NCBI RefSeq assembly: GCF_040932035.1
Contig: NZ_JBFRBB010000001.1
Span: 1,488,001-1,552,000, forward strand
Length of the DNA: 64,000 bases
Source of the DNA: Hoeflea_A sp040932035
GTDB lineage: Bacteria; Pseudomonadota; Alphaproteobacteria; Rhizobiales; Rhizobiaceae
Reading direction: 5' to 3'
The position numbers and the translations under genes were made by a program. Of the stretch, positions 1 to 7,196 are shown piece by piece; position 1 is the first letter of the stretch; every line of letters begins with the position of its first letter. Under the pieces are notes generated by a model. It was not told the DNA's origin. It searched no databases and worked only from the letters and a program-made list of their open reading frames with translations.

Positions 1-172
1 TGTTTTTCCACGTGAAAATGCCCATTTGGCAGTAGAATTATAGGAGTTTTTCTTAGAGATCCGCGTTGCCGGTATTAACTAGAACTCCGGCATTGGAACA
101 ACGTCTGTTGGATCCGCAAGGATGCGGTCGCACCATTAAAAGGGCGGAATTAGATTACGTCATTCCAAGACA

Positions 173-204
173 GGAAAAAAAAGCCCGGCAATTGAGCCGG
201 GCTT
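173..204 (-). terminator. Rho-independent terminator of the rpsF-rpsR-rplI operon
   Basis: Arms AAGCCCGGC (181-189) and GCCGGGCTT (196-204) form a 9-bp stem with a short loop. Read on the minus strand the stem is followed by a run of about seven U (174-180). It lies about 28 bases past the rplI stop codon, so it should end the ribosomal protein transcript. Bases 1-172 before it hold no gene that I can support. Confidence 0.88.
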
Positions 205-231
205 CTTTGCTGTTTTTTTATATCTGAGCAG

Positions 232-912
232 TCAGGCTCTGGCCTCTTCCTCAGTTTCTGCTTCCGCCTCAGCTTCGACTTCTGCCTCAGCTTCAACTTC
301 CGCTTCAGCTTCGGCCTCTGCTTCCTCGGCGGCCTCGTCATCAGCCGCTGTTTCGAACTCGACACCTTCGTCGAAGAGTTCCTCGGCGCTGACTTCTTCT
401 TCGTCTGAACCGTAGATTGCGTCAGCCGAGGTCAGGTCCTCGCCCTTGGCCTGACGTTCGGCTTCGTCGGCCGAGCGGGCAACGTTGAGCTCGATTTTGA
501 CATCGACTTCGGCGTGAAGGGAGATAATGACTTCGTGCATGCCGATGGCTTTGATCGGGGTCCGCAGTTCAACCTGGCTGCGGCCGATCGAGAAACCTTC
601 CTCGCTGAGGATTTCGACAACGTCTCGCGCCGCGACCGAGCCGTAAAGCTGGCCGGTTTCGCCGGCAGCGCGAACGACGATGAAGGACTTGCCGTCAAGC
701 TTGTCGGCAACCTGCTGCGCCTCGCCGCGGCGTTCAAGATTGCGTGCTTCGAGCTGCGCGCGCTCGTTTTCAAAGCGGGCCTTGTTAGCGTCGTTGGCAC
801 GCAGGGCCTTGCCCTTGGGCAGAAGGTAGTTGCGTGCGTAACCGTCGCGGACTTTCACGACATCGCCCATTTGTCCAAGCTTGGCAACACGCTCAAGAAG
901 AATGACATCCAT
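232..912 (-). CDS. rplI: 50S ribosomal protein L9 with long acidic C-terminal tail
   Basis: Binds 23S rRNA near the base of the L1 stalk. The N-terminal L9 domain is clear (start MDVILLERVAKLGQMGD, then GYARNYLLPKGKA at residues 24-36), followed by the linker helix and the C-terminal domain to about residue 145. At 226 residues it is far longer than the roughly 150 of E. coli L9. The extra part is a DEEE-rich stretch and then an alternating Glu/Ala/Val run at residues 196-221. Rhizobial L9 proteins often have acidic tails; the low-complexity run here looks like an additional extension. It is the last gene of the rpsF-rpsR-DUF2232-rplI block and ends at a terminator. Confidence 0.97.
   Translation of the reverse strand: MDVILLERVAKLGQMGDVVKVRDGYARNYLLPKGKALRANDANKARFENERAQLEARNLERRGEAQQVADKLDGKSFIVVRAAGETGQLYGSVAARDVVEILSEEGFSIGRSQVELRTPIKAIGMHEVIISLHAEVDVKIELNVARSADEAERQAKGEDLTSADAIYGSDEEEVSAEELFDEGVEFETAADDEAAEEAEAEAEAEVEAEAEVEAEAEAETEEEARA
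247..327 (-). repeat. Low-complexity GAAGCN-type codon repeat inside rplI
   Basis: About 80 bases encode an alternating Glu-Ala (occasionally Val) run made of near-identical hexamers with scattered third-base differences. Such a tract could change length by slipped-strand replication in units of six bases without breaking the frame. It falls entirely in the disordered acidic tail of L9. Confidence 0.75.
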
Positions 913-933
913 GGTGGTTTCCTTTCAGATGAG

Positions 934-1914
934 TCAGTTCGATTGATTGCTGGAATTTGATGAACCCGATCCCGGAGGGGAAAGGGGAGCTGTCCGCACC
1001 GTCTCAAACAGGCCTGTGAACAGGAAGACGATCAGCGGCAACGGAAACAAAATGAAGATGGCGGCATAGGTGAACCACAGCGCCAGAAACCGCCAGGGCC
1101 TTCCGAACGTGCGATGATGCAGCATGGCAAGACCGGCGAGTATGAAGCCGCCCGCGAACGCTCCGGAAATGACTGAGCCGATAAGGCCAATTGGACCGCC
1201 GACGAAACCGAGAGCCAGCCCGGCACCGAAAATGAGCATCGCAATGCGCGACATTCTAAGCCCGGTGGGAATGATGTCGGCAGGCCGTTTTGCGCGGCCT
1301 GATACGCGCACGATGCCACAGGCAAGATACCAGCCTGCAAACAGGATAAGGACCCACATTGCCGCCTGTGCCGCCGGCAATACACGGGTCATGAAGGCTG
1401 CCATCTCGTCGGCACTGACGTCATCGGGTTTGAAGTCCGGATTCTGCTCACCCATGACTTCGATGAAGTAGTCGACGAAAGGCCGGACGGTTTCTTCCCC
1501 GTAGCCGATTACAATGCCGAGAATGATCAGCGACAACGATACCAGGCCGCATAGATGCAGCATAATGTCGGACAGCGGATACCAGGCCATCTGACCCGAC
1601 GGTCCGCCGAGTTCCTCGGCCGGGCGCGCCAGATTGCTCAAATGTGCGATCCATGCGGCAGGGCCAAGGGTTGTCACGGCAATCATCACAGCGCCCAGCG
1701 GCGATACCGTTACGGCAATGAGCGCCGTTGCGGCGGCAACGGAAACTGTTCCGGCAAAATTGGACCAGCCGAGACCGGCGATGAGTACGGGAAGTGTCGC
1801 GCAGGCAGACAATAGAACCGAAAGCGCAGACCAGTCCCCCGAAGCCAATACGAGAAGGGCTGAGGCAAGGCCTGCAACAAGGCCTACGAGTAGGGATTGT
1901 GTCCTGCTGTTCAT
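934..1914 (-). CDS. DUF2232 polytopic membrane protein
   Basis: A 326-residue protein with about eight hydrophobic segments, starting with two close N-terminal helices (residues 8-60) and ending in a Pro/Ser/Asn-rich hydrophilic tail. I recognise it as the DUF2232 (YybS-like) membrane protein commonly encoded between rpsR and rplI in Hyphomicrobiales. No catalytic motif is visible and the function is not known. It starts at an ATG about 160 bases downstream of rpsR and ends 21 bases before rplI, so it is probably cotranscribed with the ribosomal genes, although palindromes in the upstream gap may lower its expression. Confidence 0.85.
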   Translation of the reverse strand: MNSRTQSLLVGLVAGLASALLVLASGDWSALSVLLSACATLPVLIAGLGWSNFAGTVSVAAATALIAVTVSPLGAVMIAVTTLGPAAWIAHLSNLARPAEELGGPSGQMAWYPLSDIMLHLCGLVSLSLIILGIVIGYGEETVRPFVDYFIEVMGEQNPDFKPDDVSADEMAAFMTRVLPAAQAAMWVLILFAGWYLACGIVRVSGRAKRPADIIPTGLRMSRIAMLIFGAGLALGFVGGPIGLIGSVISGAFAGGFILAGLAMLHHRTFGRPWRFLALWFTYAAIFILFPLPLIVFLFTGLFETVRTAPLSPPGSGSSNSSNQSN

Positions 1915-1980
1915 GTGTTTCGCTGTCCTGCTTGTTCAAGCAGTTAGAGGCAGTCGCGGTCTTATGATTGCCGCCGTCCG

Positions 1981-2052
1981 CCCCAACTTGGGGTTTTCAG
2001 GTTATCCCGCCGTGCCCATCACGGGGGAAGATGGCCGGGAAATTCCCGGCCA
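1981..2052 (-). promoter_or_regulatory. Two palindromes between rpsR and the DUF2232 gene
   Basis: Bases 2032-2052 form a perfect 10-bp stem (TGGCCGGGAA pairing with TTCCCGGCCA) around one base. Bases 1981-1993 form CCCCAA-C-TTGGGG. The first lies about 20 bases beyond the rpsR stop. Neither has a convincing U-run on the minus strand, so an RNA processing, stabilising or partial attenuation site is more likely than a full terminator. It would explain how highly expressed S6/S18 mRNA is uncoupled from the membrane protein. Confidence 0.5.
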
Positions 2053-2072
2053 CGATTGGTTCCGGCTATTGC

Positions 2073-2321
2073 CTACTTCACAAGGTAGGGCAAAAGGCCG
2101 AGGAAACGAGCGCGCTTGATGGCGCGGGCCAGTTCACGCTGCTTCTTCTGGCTGACCGCCGTGATACGGGACGGAACGATCTTGCCGCGCTCGGAAATGT
2201 AGCGCTGAAGCAGACGAACGTCCTTATAGTCGATCTTCGGAGCATTGGCACCGGAGAAAGGGCATGTCTTGCGGCGACGGTGAAAAGGACGCCGGGTTGG
2301 AATCTGATTAATATCAACCAT
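2073..2321 (-). CDS. rpsR: 30S ribosomal protein S18
   Basis: 82 residues, full length, with the family core CPFSGANAPKIDYKDVRLL and YISERGKIVPSRITAVS, then the basic C-terminal helix ending near LLPYLVK. S18 pairs with S6 on the platform of the small subunit. It begins 11 bases after rpsF ends, which fits the conserved S6-S18 operon. The ATG at 2319-2321 gives the expected N-terminus MVDINQIPTRRPFHRRRK. Confidence 0.97.
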   Translation of the reverse strand: MVDINQIPTRRPFHRRRKTCPFSGANAPKIDYKDVRLLQRYISERGKIVPSRITAVSQKKQRELARAIKRARFLGLLPYLVK

Positions 2322-2332
2322 GATTGTGCTCC

Positions 2333-2725
2333 CTATCTCCGGTCTTCACGCGGACGGCGCGGACGGTCATCGCGATCGCCGCGGCGCGGACGGTCGTCAC
2401 GGTCACGCTTCTGCATCATGACGGACGGGCCTTCTTCGTGCTCATCGACACGGATGGTCATGTAGCGCAGCACGTCTTCATTGATGCGCATCTGGCGTTC
2501 CATTTCCTGGACCGCGGCTGCCGGAGCATTGATGTCCATCAGCGTGTAATGCGCCTTGCGGTTTTTGTTCATCCGGTAGGACAGGGACTTCAAGCCCCAG
2601 TTTTCTACGCGCCCGACCGATCCGCCATTGGATTCGAGGACACCCTTGAACTGATCAACAAGGGCCTCGACCTGCTGGCTGGATACGTCCTGCCGGGCAA
2701 GGAATACATGTTCATAAAGAGCCAT
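2333..2725 (-). CDS. rpsF: 30S ribosomal protein S6
   Basis: 130 residues. The core starts MALYEHVFLARQDVSSQQVE, contains NWGLKSLSYRMNKNRKAHYT and ends with the usual acidic/basic tail (here rich in Asp and Arg, residues 105-130). First gene of the minus-strand operon with rpsR; the promoter must lie in the 2.73-3.0 kb gap. The Arg-rich tail differs from the Glu-rich tail of enterobacterial S6, as is common in alphaproteobacteria. Confidence 0.97.
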   Translation of the reverse strand: MALYEHVFLARQDVSSQQVEALVDQFKGVLESNGGSVGRVENWGLKSLSYRMNKNRKAHYTLMDINAPAAAVQEMERQMRINEDVLRYMTIRVDEHEEGPSVMMQKRDRDDRPRRGDRDDRPRRPREDRR

Positions 2726-3152
2726 GAGTAGCTTGCCTTTCTTTCAGTCTTCTCGTGTTTCGACACCCTGACATTCGGCGGCTAAGCCTCAACGACCCTC
2801 CTCGTGCCGCAAGGGCGCTGAAGAAAGGCGTTGGTTTCGAGACGGTCGAGAGCGGAGACACGGGAGGCCGGAAATCTGCATTTCCTGTCGCCCATCGGGC
2901 GGCCCTCCGTTCAGCCCCCAGCCAGATGACCGGGTGTTTCGAACAGCGCGCTTATAAGCGATTTCTGACCGGATGCAAGCAAATTCGCTCAGCGGGTTAC
3001 TCAGTGCCTGATTAACCTTGATCACAGCGTGCGGCGGTCATTGGCGAAACGTTTGTGCAAATCGCTGGACCGGGCCGGCGATTTGGGTAGTCTCTCACAA
3101 GCCGCGCCTGTGAACGGCCACAAGAATCAACACAATCAGGACCGACAAGCCC
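2726..3152. other. Divergent spacer between rpsF and the glutamine-synthetase-like operon
   Basis: About 430 bases without a supported gene; small frames here have no RBS and no recognisable product. It must hold the rpsF promoter/leader on the minus strand and the promoter of the catabolic cluster on the plus strand. An imperfect hairpin with arms AAATCGC (3059-3065) and GCGATTT (3078-3084) lies about 70 bases before the 3153 start. An S6:S18-type autoregulatory leader upstream of rpsF is possible but I could not match its conserved bulge with confidence. Confidence 0.4.
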
Positions 3153-4523
3153 ATGCCCGGAAACCTCACCTTCGACGCGTTGAAAGAAGCCATCTCCAGA
3201 GGAGAGATCGATACGGTCGTCGCAGCCCAGGTCGACATGCAGGGGCGGCTGATGGGCAAGCGTTTCCAGGCCGATCATTTTGCCAACAGCGCCTGGAAGG
3301 AAACGCACAGCTGCAACTATCTGCTGGCGACCGACATGGAGATGGAGACGGTGAGCGGCTACCGTTCGACAAGCTGGGAGGCAGGGTACGGCGACTACAC
3401 GATGAAACCGGACCTTTCGACGCTGCGCCGTACGCCCTGGCTGGACGGCACAGCTTTTGTTCTGTGCGATGTGCTCGATCACCACACGCACAAGGAAGTT
3501 CCCCACGCGCCGCGCACCGTACTCAAGCGCCAGGTGGCACGTCTGGAAGCGCTTGGCATGAAGGCCGTGATGGCTTCGGAACTGGAATTCTTCCTGTTTG
3601 AGCAAAGCTACGAGGAAGCACAGGACGCGCAATATGCCGGGCTCAAAACGGTCGGCAAATATAATGAGGACTACCACATCTTCCAGACCACCAAGGAAGA
3701 GAACGTCATGCGGGCAATCCGCAACGGCCTCTATGACGCGGGCATTGATGTGGAATGCTCCAAAGGGGAGGCGAGCGCCGGCCAGGAAGAGATCAACGTC
3801 AGATATTCCGACGCGCTTGATATGGCTGACACCCACGCCTTTATGAAGAATGCCTGCAAGGAGATCGCCTGGGGGCAGGGGCGGGCGCTCACCTTTCTTG
3901 CCAAATGGGCCAACGATGCCGCAGGCAGTTCGTCGCACATTCACCAGTCGCTTTGGAGCGCCGACGGCAGGACGCCGCTATTTCGCGATCCACACGGAGA
4001 ATACGGCATGTCCGGGCTGATGCGGCACTACGTTGCCGGATTGCTGCACCACGCAAGCGATATCACCTGGATGCTGGCCCCTTACATCAATTCCTACAAG
4101 CGTTTTGCCGAGGGCACATTCGCGCCGACCAAGGCGATCTGGAGCATAGACAACCGCACCGCCGGATACCGCATATGCGGTGAGGACACCGATGCCGTGC
4201 GCGTCGAATGCCGTGTCGGCGGATCCGACCTCAATCCCTATCTGGCAATGGCGGGTCTGCTTGCTGCCGGCATCGACGGCATTGAAAACAAGCTCGAGCT
4301 GGAGGCCGAATTCAAGGGCGATGCCTATACGTCCGAGAAAGCCCGCAGCGTTCCAAGAACCTTGCGCGATGCAATTCAAAGCCTTGATAATTCAAAAATG
4401 CTCCGCGATGCGATGGGCAATGACGTCATCGACCACTATGTCCGGGCCGCCAGCTGGGAGCAGGAAGAATTTGACCGCCGCGTTACCGATTGGGAAGTCG
4501 CACGCGGTTTTGAAAGAGCCTGA
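3153..4523 (+). CDS. Glutamine-synthetase-like gamma-glutamyl ligase (first of two)
   Basis: A 456-residue member of the glutamine synthetase superfamily, which joins glutamate to ammonia or an amine using ATP. Seen: beta-grasp N-domain with VDMQGRLMGKR (27-37), metal-site SELEFFLF (142-149), GQEEINVRYSD (210-220), the HxH nucleotide motif SSHIHQSLW (260-268), and NRTAGYR (334-340) with R350/E352/R354 of the substrate end. The canonical NRSA-x-RIP-type loop is altered to NRTAGYRI, as in GlnT/PuuA/IpuC-type gamma-glutamylamide synthetases rather than biosynthetic GlnA. It is followed after 2 bases by an aldehyde dehydrogenase and then an alcohol dehydrogenase, so an amine substrate is inferred. 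Exact substrate unknown. Confidence 0.85.
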   Translation: MPGNLTFDALKEAISRGEIDTVVAAQVDMQGRLMGKRFQADHFANSAWKETHSCNYLLATDMEMETVSGYRSTSWEAGYGDYTMKPDLSTLRRTPWLDGTAFVLCDVLDHHTHKEVPHAPRTVLKRQVARLEALGMKAVMASELEFFLFEQSYEEAQDAQYAGLKTVGKYNEDYHIFQTTKEENVMRAIRNGLYDAGIDVECSKGEASAGQEEINVRYSDALDMADTHAFMKNACKEIAWGQGRALTFLAKWANDAAGSSSHIHQSLWSADGRTPLFRDPHGEYGMSGLMRHYVAGLLHHASDITWMLAPYINSYKRFAEGTFAPTKAIWSIDNRTAGYRICGEDTDAVRVECRVGGSDLNPYLAMAGLLAAGIDGIENKLELEAEFKGDAYTSEKARSVPRTLRDAIQSLDNSKMLRDAMGNDVIDHYVRAASWEQEEFDRRVTDWEVARGFERA

Positions 4524-4525
4524 CA

Positions 4526-5911
4526 ATGTCCAGAATCCTGCAGTGTATCTCGCCGGTTGACGGCTCAGTGTTTGCCGAACGTGAGGTTTTTTCCCGCGAA
4601 CAAGCCTCTGCTGCTGTAATGCGGGCGCAATCGTCCCAGGAGGAATGGGCTCGTCGATCCTTGTCCGAACGTATCGACCTGGTACGTAGGGGCGTTGCCC
4701 GCATTGGCGAAATGAACGACGAGATCGTGCCCGAGCTTGCCATGATGATGGGCCGTCCGGTGCGCTATGGTGGCGAGTTTGGCGGCGTCAGCGAGCGCGC
4801 CGGCTACATGGCGAATATAGCCGAGGAAGCGCTGAAGCCGATTGTTGTCGAAGACAGCGAAGCGTTTGAACGGCGCATTTTACGCGAACCGCATGGCGTG
4901 GTGCTCGTCGTTGCGCCGTGGAACTATCCTTATATGACAGCCATCAACACGGTGGCGCCGGCGCTGATCGCCGGTAATGCGGTTCTTCTTAAACATGCGA
5001 CGCAAACACTGCTGGTTGGTGAGCGCATGACACGGGCATTTGTCGAGGCGGGCATTCCCGAGGACATATTCCAGAACCTGTTCCTTGATCATGAAACGAC
5101 TTTGGAGTTGATCGCGGCCGGCAGTTTCGGCTTCATCAACTTCACCGGCTCCGTCGGCGGCGGCAAGGCGATCGAACGCGCTGCAGCAGGTACGTTCACC
5201 GGTGCCGGTCTGGAGCTTGGCGGTAAGGATCCCGGCTACGTAATGGAAGACGCCCATCTCGACGCCGCCGTCGAGACGCTTATCGACGGGGCGATGTTCA
5301 ACTCCGGACAGTGCTGCTGCGGAATAGAGCGGATCTATGTGACCGCATCACTCTATGATGCCTTTGTCGAAAAGGCTGTCGCAATCGTTTCTGGCTACAA
5401 ACTTGGCAATCCACTGGAGGAAGCTACGACCCTGGGGCCGATGGCCCACCGCCGCTTTGCCGACGAGGTGCGTGCGCAATGCAGTGAGGCAATCGAGCAG
5501 GGCGCGAGGCCGATGATCGATCCGGGCCTGTTTCCGCAGGACGACGGCGGAACCTATCTCATGCCGCAGATCATCACCGGCGTGACGCATCAAATGCGCG
5601 TCATGCGCGACGAGACCTTTGGCCCGCTTGTCGGGATCATGAAGGTTGAGAGCGATGACGAAGCCATAGCATTGATGAATGACAGCGCGTTCGGCCTTAC
5701 CGCTTCCCTGTGGACCGGGGACGTCTCGCGGGCGGCGGCGATCGGCGCACGCTTGGATACGGGCACTGTTTTCATGAACAGGGCCGACTATCTCGATCCC
5801 GGGCTCTGCTGGACAGGCTGCAAAGACACCGGCCGCGGCGGCGCGCTTTCCGTCATCGGCTATCAGAACTTGACCCGTCCGAAATCCTATCATTTGAAGA
5901 AAGTAATTTGA
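4526..5911 (+). CDS. NAD(P)-dependent aldehyde dehydrogenase
   Basis: 461 residues, ALDH superfamily. Visible motifs: PWNYP (131-135), FTGSVGGG (206-213), catalytic base E230 in LELGGKDPG, nucleophile C264 in GQCCCGIERI, and ETFGPLVGI near residue 370. It oxidises an aldehyde to the acid. The ATG is 2 bases after the upstream ligase and the stop is 2 bases before the alcohol dehydrogenase, indicating one transcript and likely translational coupling. In this setting the likely role is the second oxidation of a gamma-glutamylated amino alcohol, or of the aldehyde released from an amine; this is inference. Confidence 0.9.
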   Translation: MSRILQCISPVDGSVFAEREVFSREQASAAVMRAQSSQEEWARRSLSERIDLVRRGVARIGEMNDEIVPELAMMMGRPVRYGGEFGGVSERAGYMANIAEEALKPIVVEDSEAFERRILREPHGVVLVVAPWNYPYMTAINTVAPALIAGNAVLLKHATQTLLVGERMTRAFVEAGIPEDIFQNLFLDHETTLELIAAGSFGFINFTGSVGGGKAIERAAAGTFTGAGLELGGKDPGYVMEDAHLDAAVETLIDGAMFNSGQCCCGIERIYVTASLYDAFVEKAVAIVSGYKLGNPLEEATTLGPMAHRRFADEVRAQCSEAIEQGARPMIDPGLFPQDDGGTYLMPQIITGVTHQMRVMRDETFGPLVGIMKVESDDEAIALMNDSAFGLTASLWTGDVSRAAAIGARLDTGTVFMNRADYLDPGLCWTGCKDTGRGGALSVIGYQNLTRPKSYHLKKVI

Positions 5912-5913
5912 CC

Positions 5914-7059
5914 ATGCGCCTAATTGGGAACTGGACATACCCGACCACCATTCGATTTGGAGCGGGCCGCATTACCGAACTTGCACAAGCCTGCGCGGAA
6001 GTCGGCATCAAACGCCCACTTCTTGTCACAGACCGTGGGCTTGCGGGTCTGCCGATCACACAGAACGCGCTCGATATTCTCGATGCGGAGGGACTTGGCC
6101 GGGCGATGTTCTTTGAAGTCGATCCCAATCCGACGGACAGAAATCTCGAAGCGGGTATCGCGGCGTTCAGGGCCGGCGGCCATGACGGTGTCATTGCATT
6201 TGGCGGCGGATCGGGCCTTGATCTCGGAAAACTCGTCGCATTCATGGCCGAACAGACACGGCCGGTTTGGGATTTTGCCGATATTGGCGACTGGTGGAAG
6301 CGCGCCGATTCAGAGGCTATCTACCCGATCGTTGCCGTGCCGACGACGGCGGGAACCGGGTCCGAGGTCGGGCGTGCAGGCGTCCTCACCAACTCCGGGA
6401 CCCACGTCAAGAAGATCATTTTTCACCCCAAGGTCCTGCCATCCGCCGTCATCTGCGATCCGGAGCTGACGGTTGGCATGCCGAAGGTGATCACAGTCGG
6501 CACCGGTATGGATGCCTTTGCCCATTGTCTCGAAGCTTTTTCCTCACCGTTCTATCACCCGATGAGCCAAGGCATTGCGCTGGAGGGTATGCGGCTTGTG
6601 AAGGAAAACCTGCCGCTCGTGGTTGAGGACCCGAACAACCTCGATGCCAGAGGACACATGATGAGCGCAGCGGCCATGGGCGCAACAGCGTTCCAGAAAG
6701 GACTTGGTGCGGTGCATGCCGTGTCGCACCCGGTCGGCGCCATCTACAACACCCACCACGGCATGACCAATGCGGTGGTGATTCCGCCTGTTTTGCAGCT
6801 CAACCGTACCGTAATCGAGGAGCGTATCGGCCAGGCCGCGGCCTATCTTGGTATTACGGGCGGCTTTGAAGGCTATTATGACTACATCATGAAGCTGCGG
6901 GCCGATCTTGGCGTTCCCGATAAGCTCAGAGAGCTTGGTGTGGGCGCAGACCGCATTGGCGACCTGGCGGATATGGCGCTCGAGGACCCGAGCGCGATGG
7001 GCAATCCGGTCAAGCTGACAAAGGAAAACACCGTCCGGCTTTTTGAAGAGTGCATCTGA
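5914..7059 (+). CDS. Iron-type (group III) alcohol dehydrogenase
   Basis: 381 residues from the ATG at 5914; an in-frame upstream extension from 5710 overlaps the ALDH gene and is rejected. Family features: GGGSGLDLGK nucleotide loop (97-106), TTAGTGSEVG (144-153), and the metal ligands D200, H204 (GMDAFAH), H268 (GAVHAVSHP) and H282 (NTHHGMTNA), spaced as in FucO. It oxidises an alcohol to an aldehyde (or the reverse) with NAD(P). The 2-base gap to the ALDH gene suggests the two act in sequence. Substrate unknown. Confidence 0.9.
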   Translation: MRLIGNWTYPTTIRFGAGRITELAQACAEVGIKRPLLVTDRGLAGLPITQNALDILDAEGLGRAMFFEVDPNPTDRNLEAGIAAFRAGGHDGVIAFGGGSGLDLGKLVAFMAEQTRPVWDFADIGDWWKRADSEAIYPIVAVPTTAGTGSEVGRAGVLTNSGTHVKKIIFHPKVLPSAVICDPELTVGMPKVITVGTGMDAFAHCLEAFSSPFYHPMSQGIALEGMRLVKENLPLVVEDPNNLDARGHMMSAAAMGATAFQKGLGAVHAVSHPVGAIYNTHHGMTNAVVIPPVLQLNRTVIEERIGQAAAYLGITGGFEGYYDYIMKLRADLGVPDKLRELGVGADRIGDLADMALEDPSAMGNPVKLTKENTVRLFEECI

Positions 7060-7078
7060 CCGACATGTTCACTCGGAA

Positions 7079-7152
7079 TGTGCCCCGCGCTATATTTCCA
7101 ACCGGATAGGGGCACAGGGTGAGAGCAGTCGGTTAACGCTATTGCAACCGAC
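7079..7152. promoter_or_regulatory. Two inverted repeats upstream of the second GS-like gene
   Basis: The 137-base gap holds TGTGCCCC (7079-7086) with GGGGCACA (7109-7116), and the 7-bp dyad GTCGGTT (7128-7134) with AACCGAC (7146-7152). The first could form an mRNA hairpin after the alcohol dehydrogenase stop; the second has the size and symmetry of a repressor operator 45 bases before the next start codon. No regulator gene is adjacent, so which protein would bind is unknown. Confidence 0.4.
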
Positions 7153-7196
7153 GGTTCCGATAGTGCCGATGTCGACAAGCAGGCGAGGATGATCCG

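Noticed and set aside
150..365. Lys/Arg-rich 71-codon frame at the left end
   Set aside because: It is the frame shadow of the Glu-Ala repeat in rplI and crosses the terminator.
2789..3025. 78-codon minus-strand frame upstream of rpsF
   Set aside because: No recognisable protein and no ribosome site; the region is better explained as the rpsF promoter and leader.
3012..3944. 310-codon minus-strand frame
   Set aside because: Antisense to the first GS-like gene, which has all family motifs. No ribosome site and atypical composition.
5710..5913. N-terminal extension of the alcohol dehydrogenase
   Set aside because: Overlaps the ALDH gene in another frame; the ATG at 5914 gives the normal family N-terminus.
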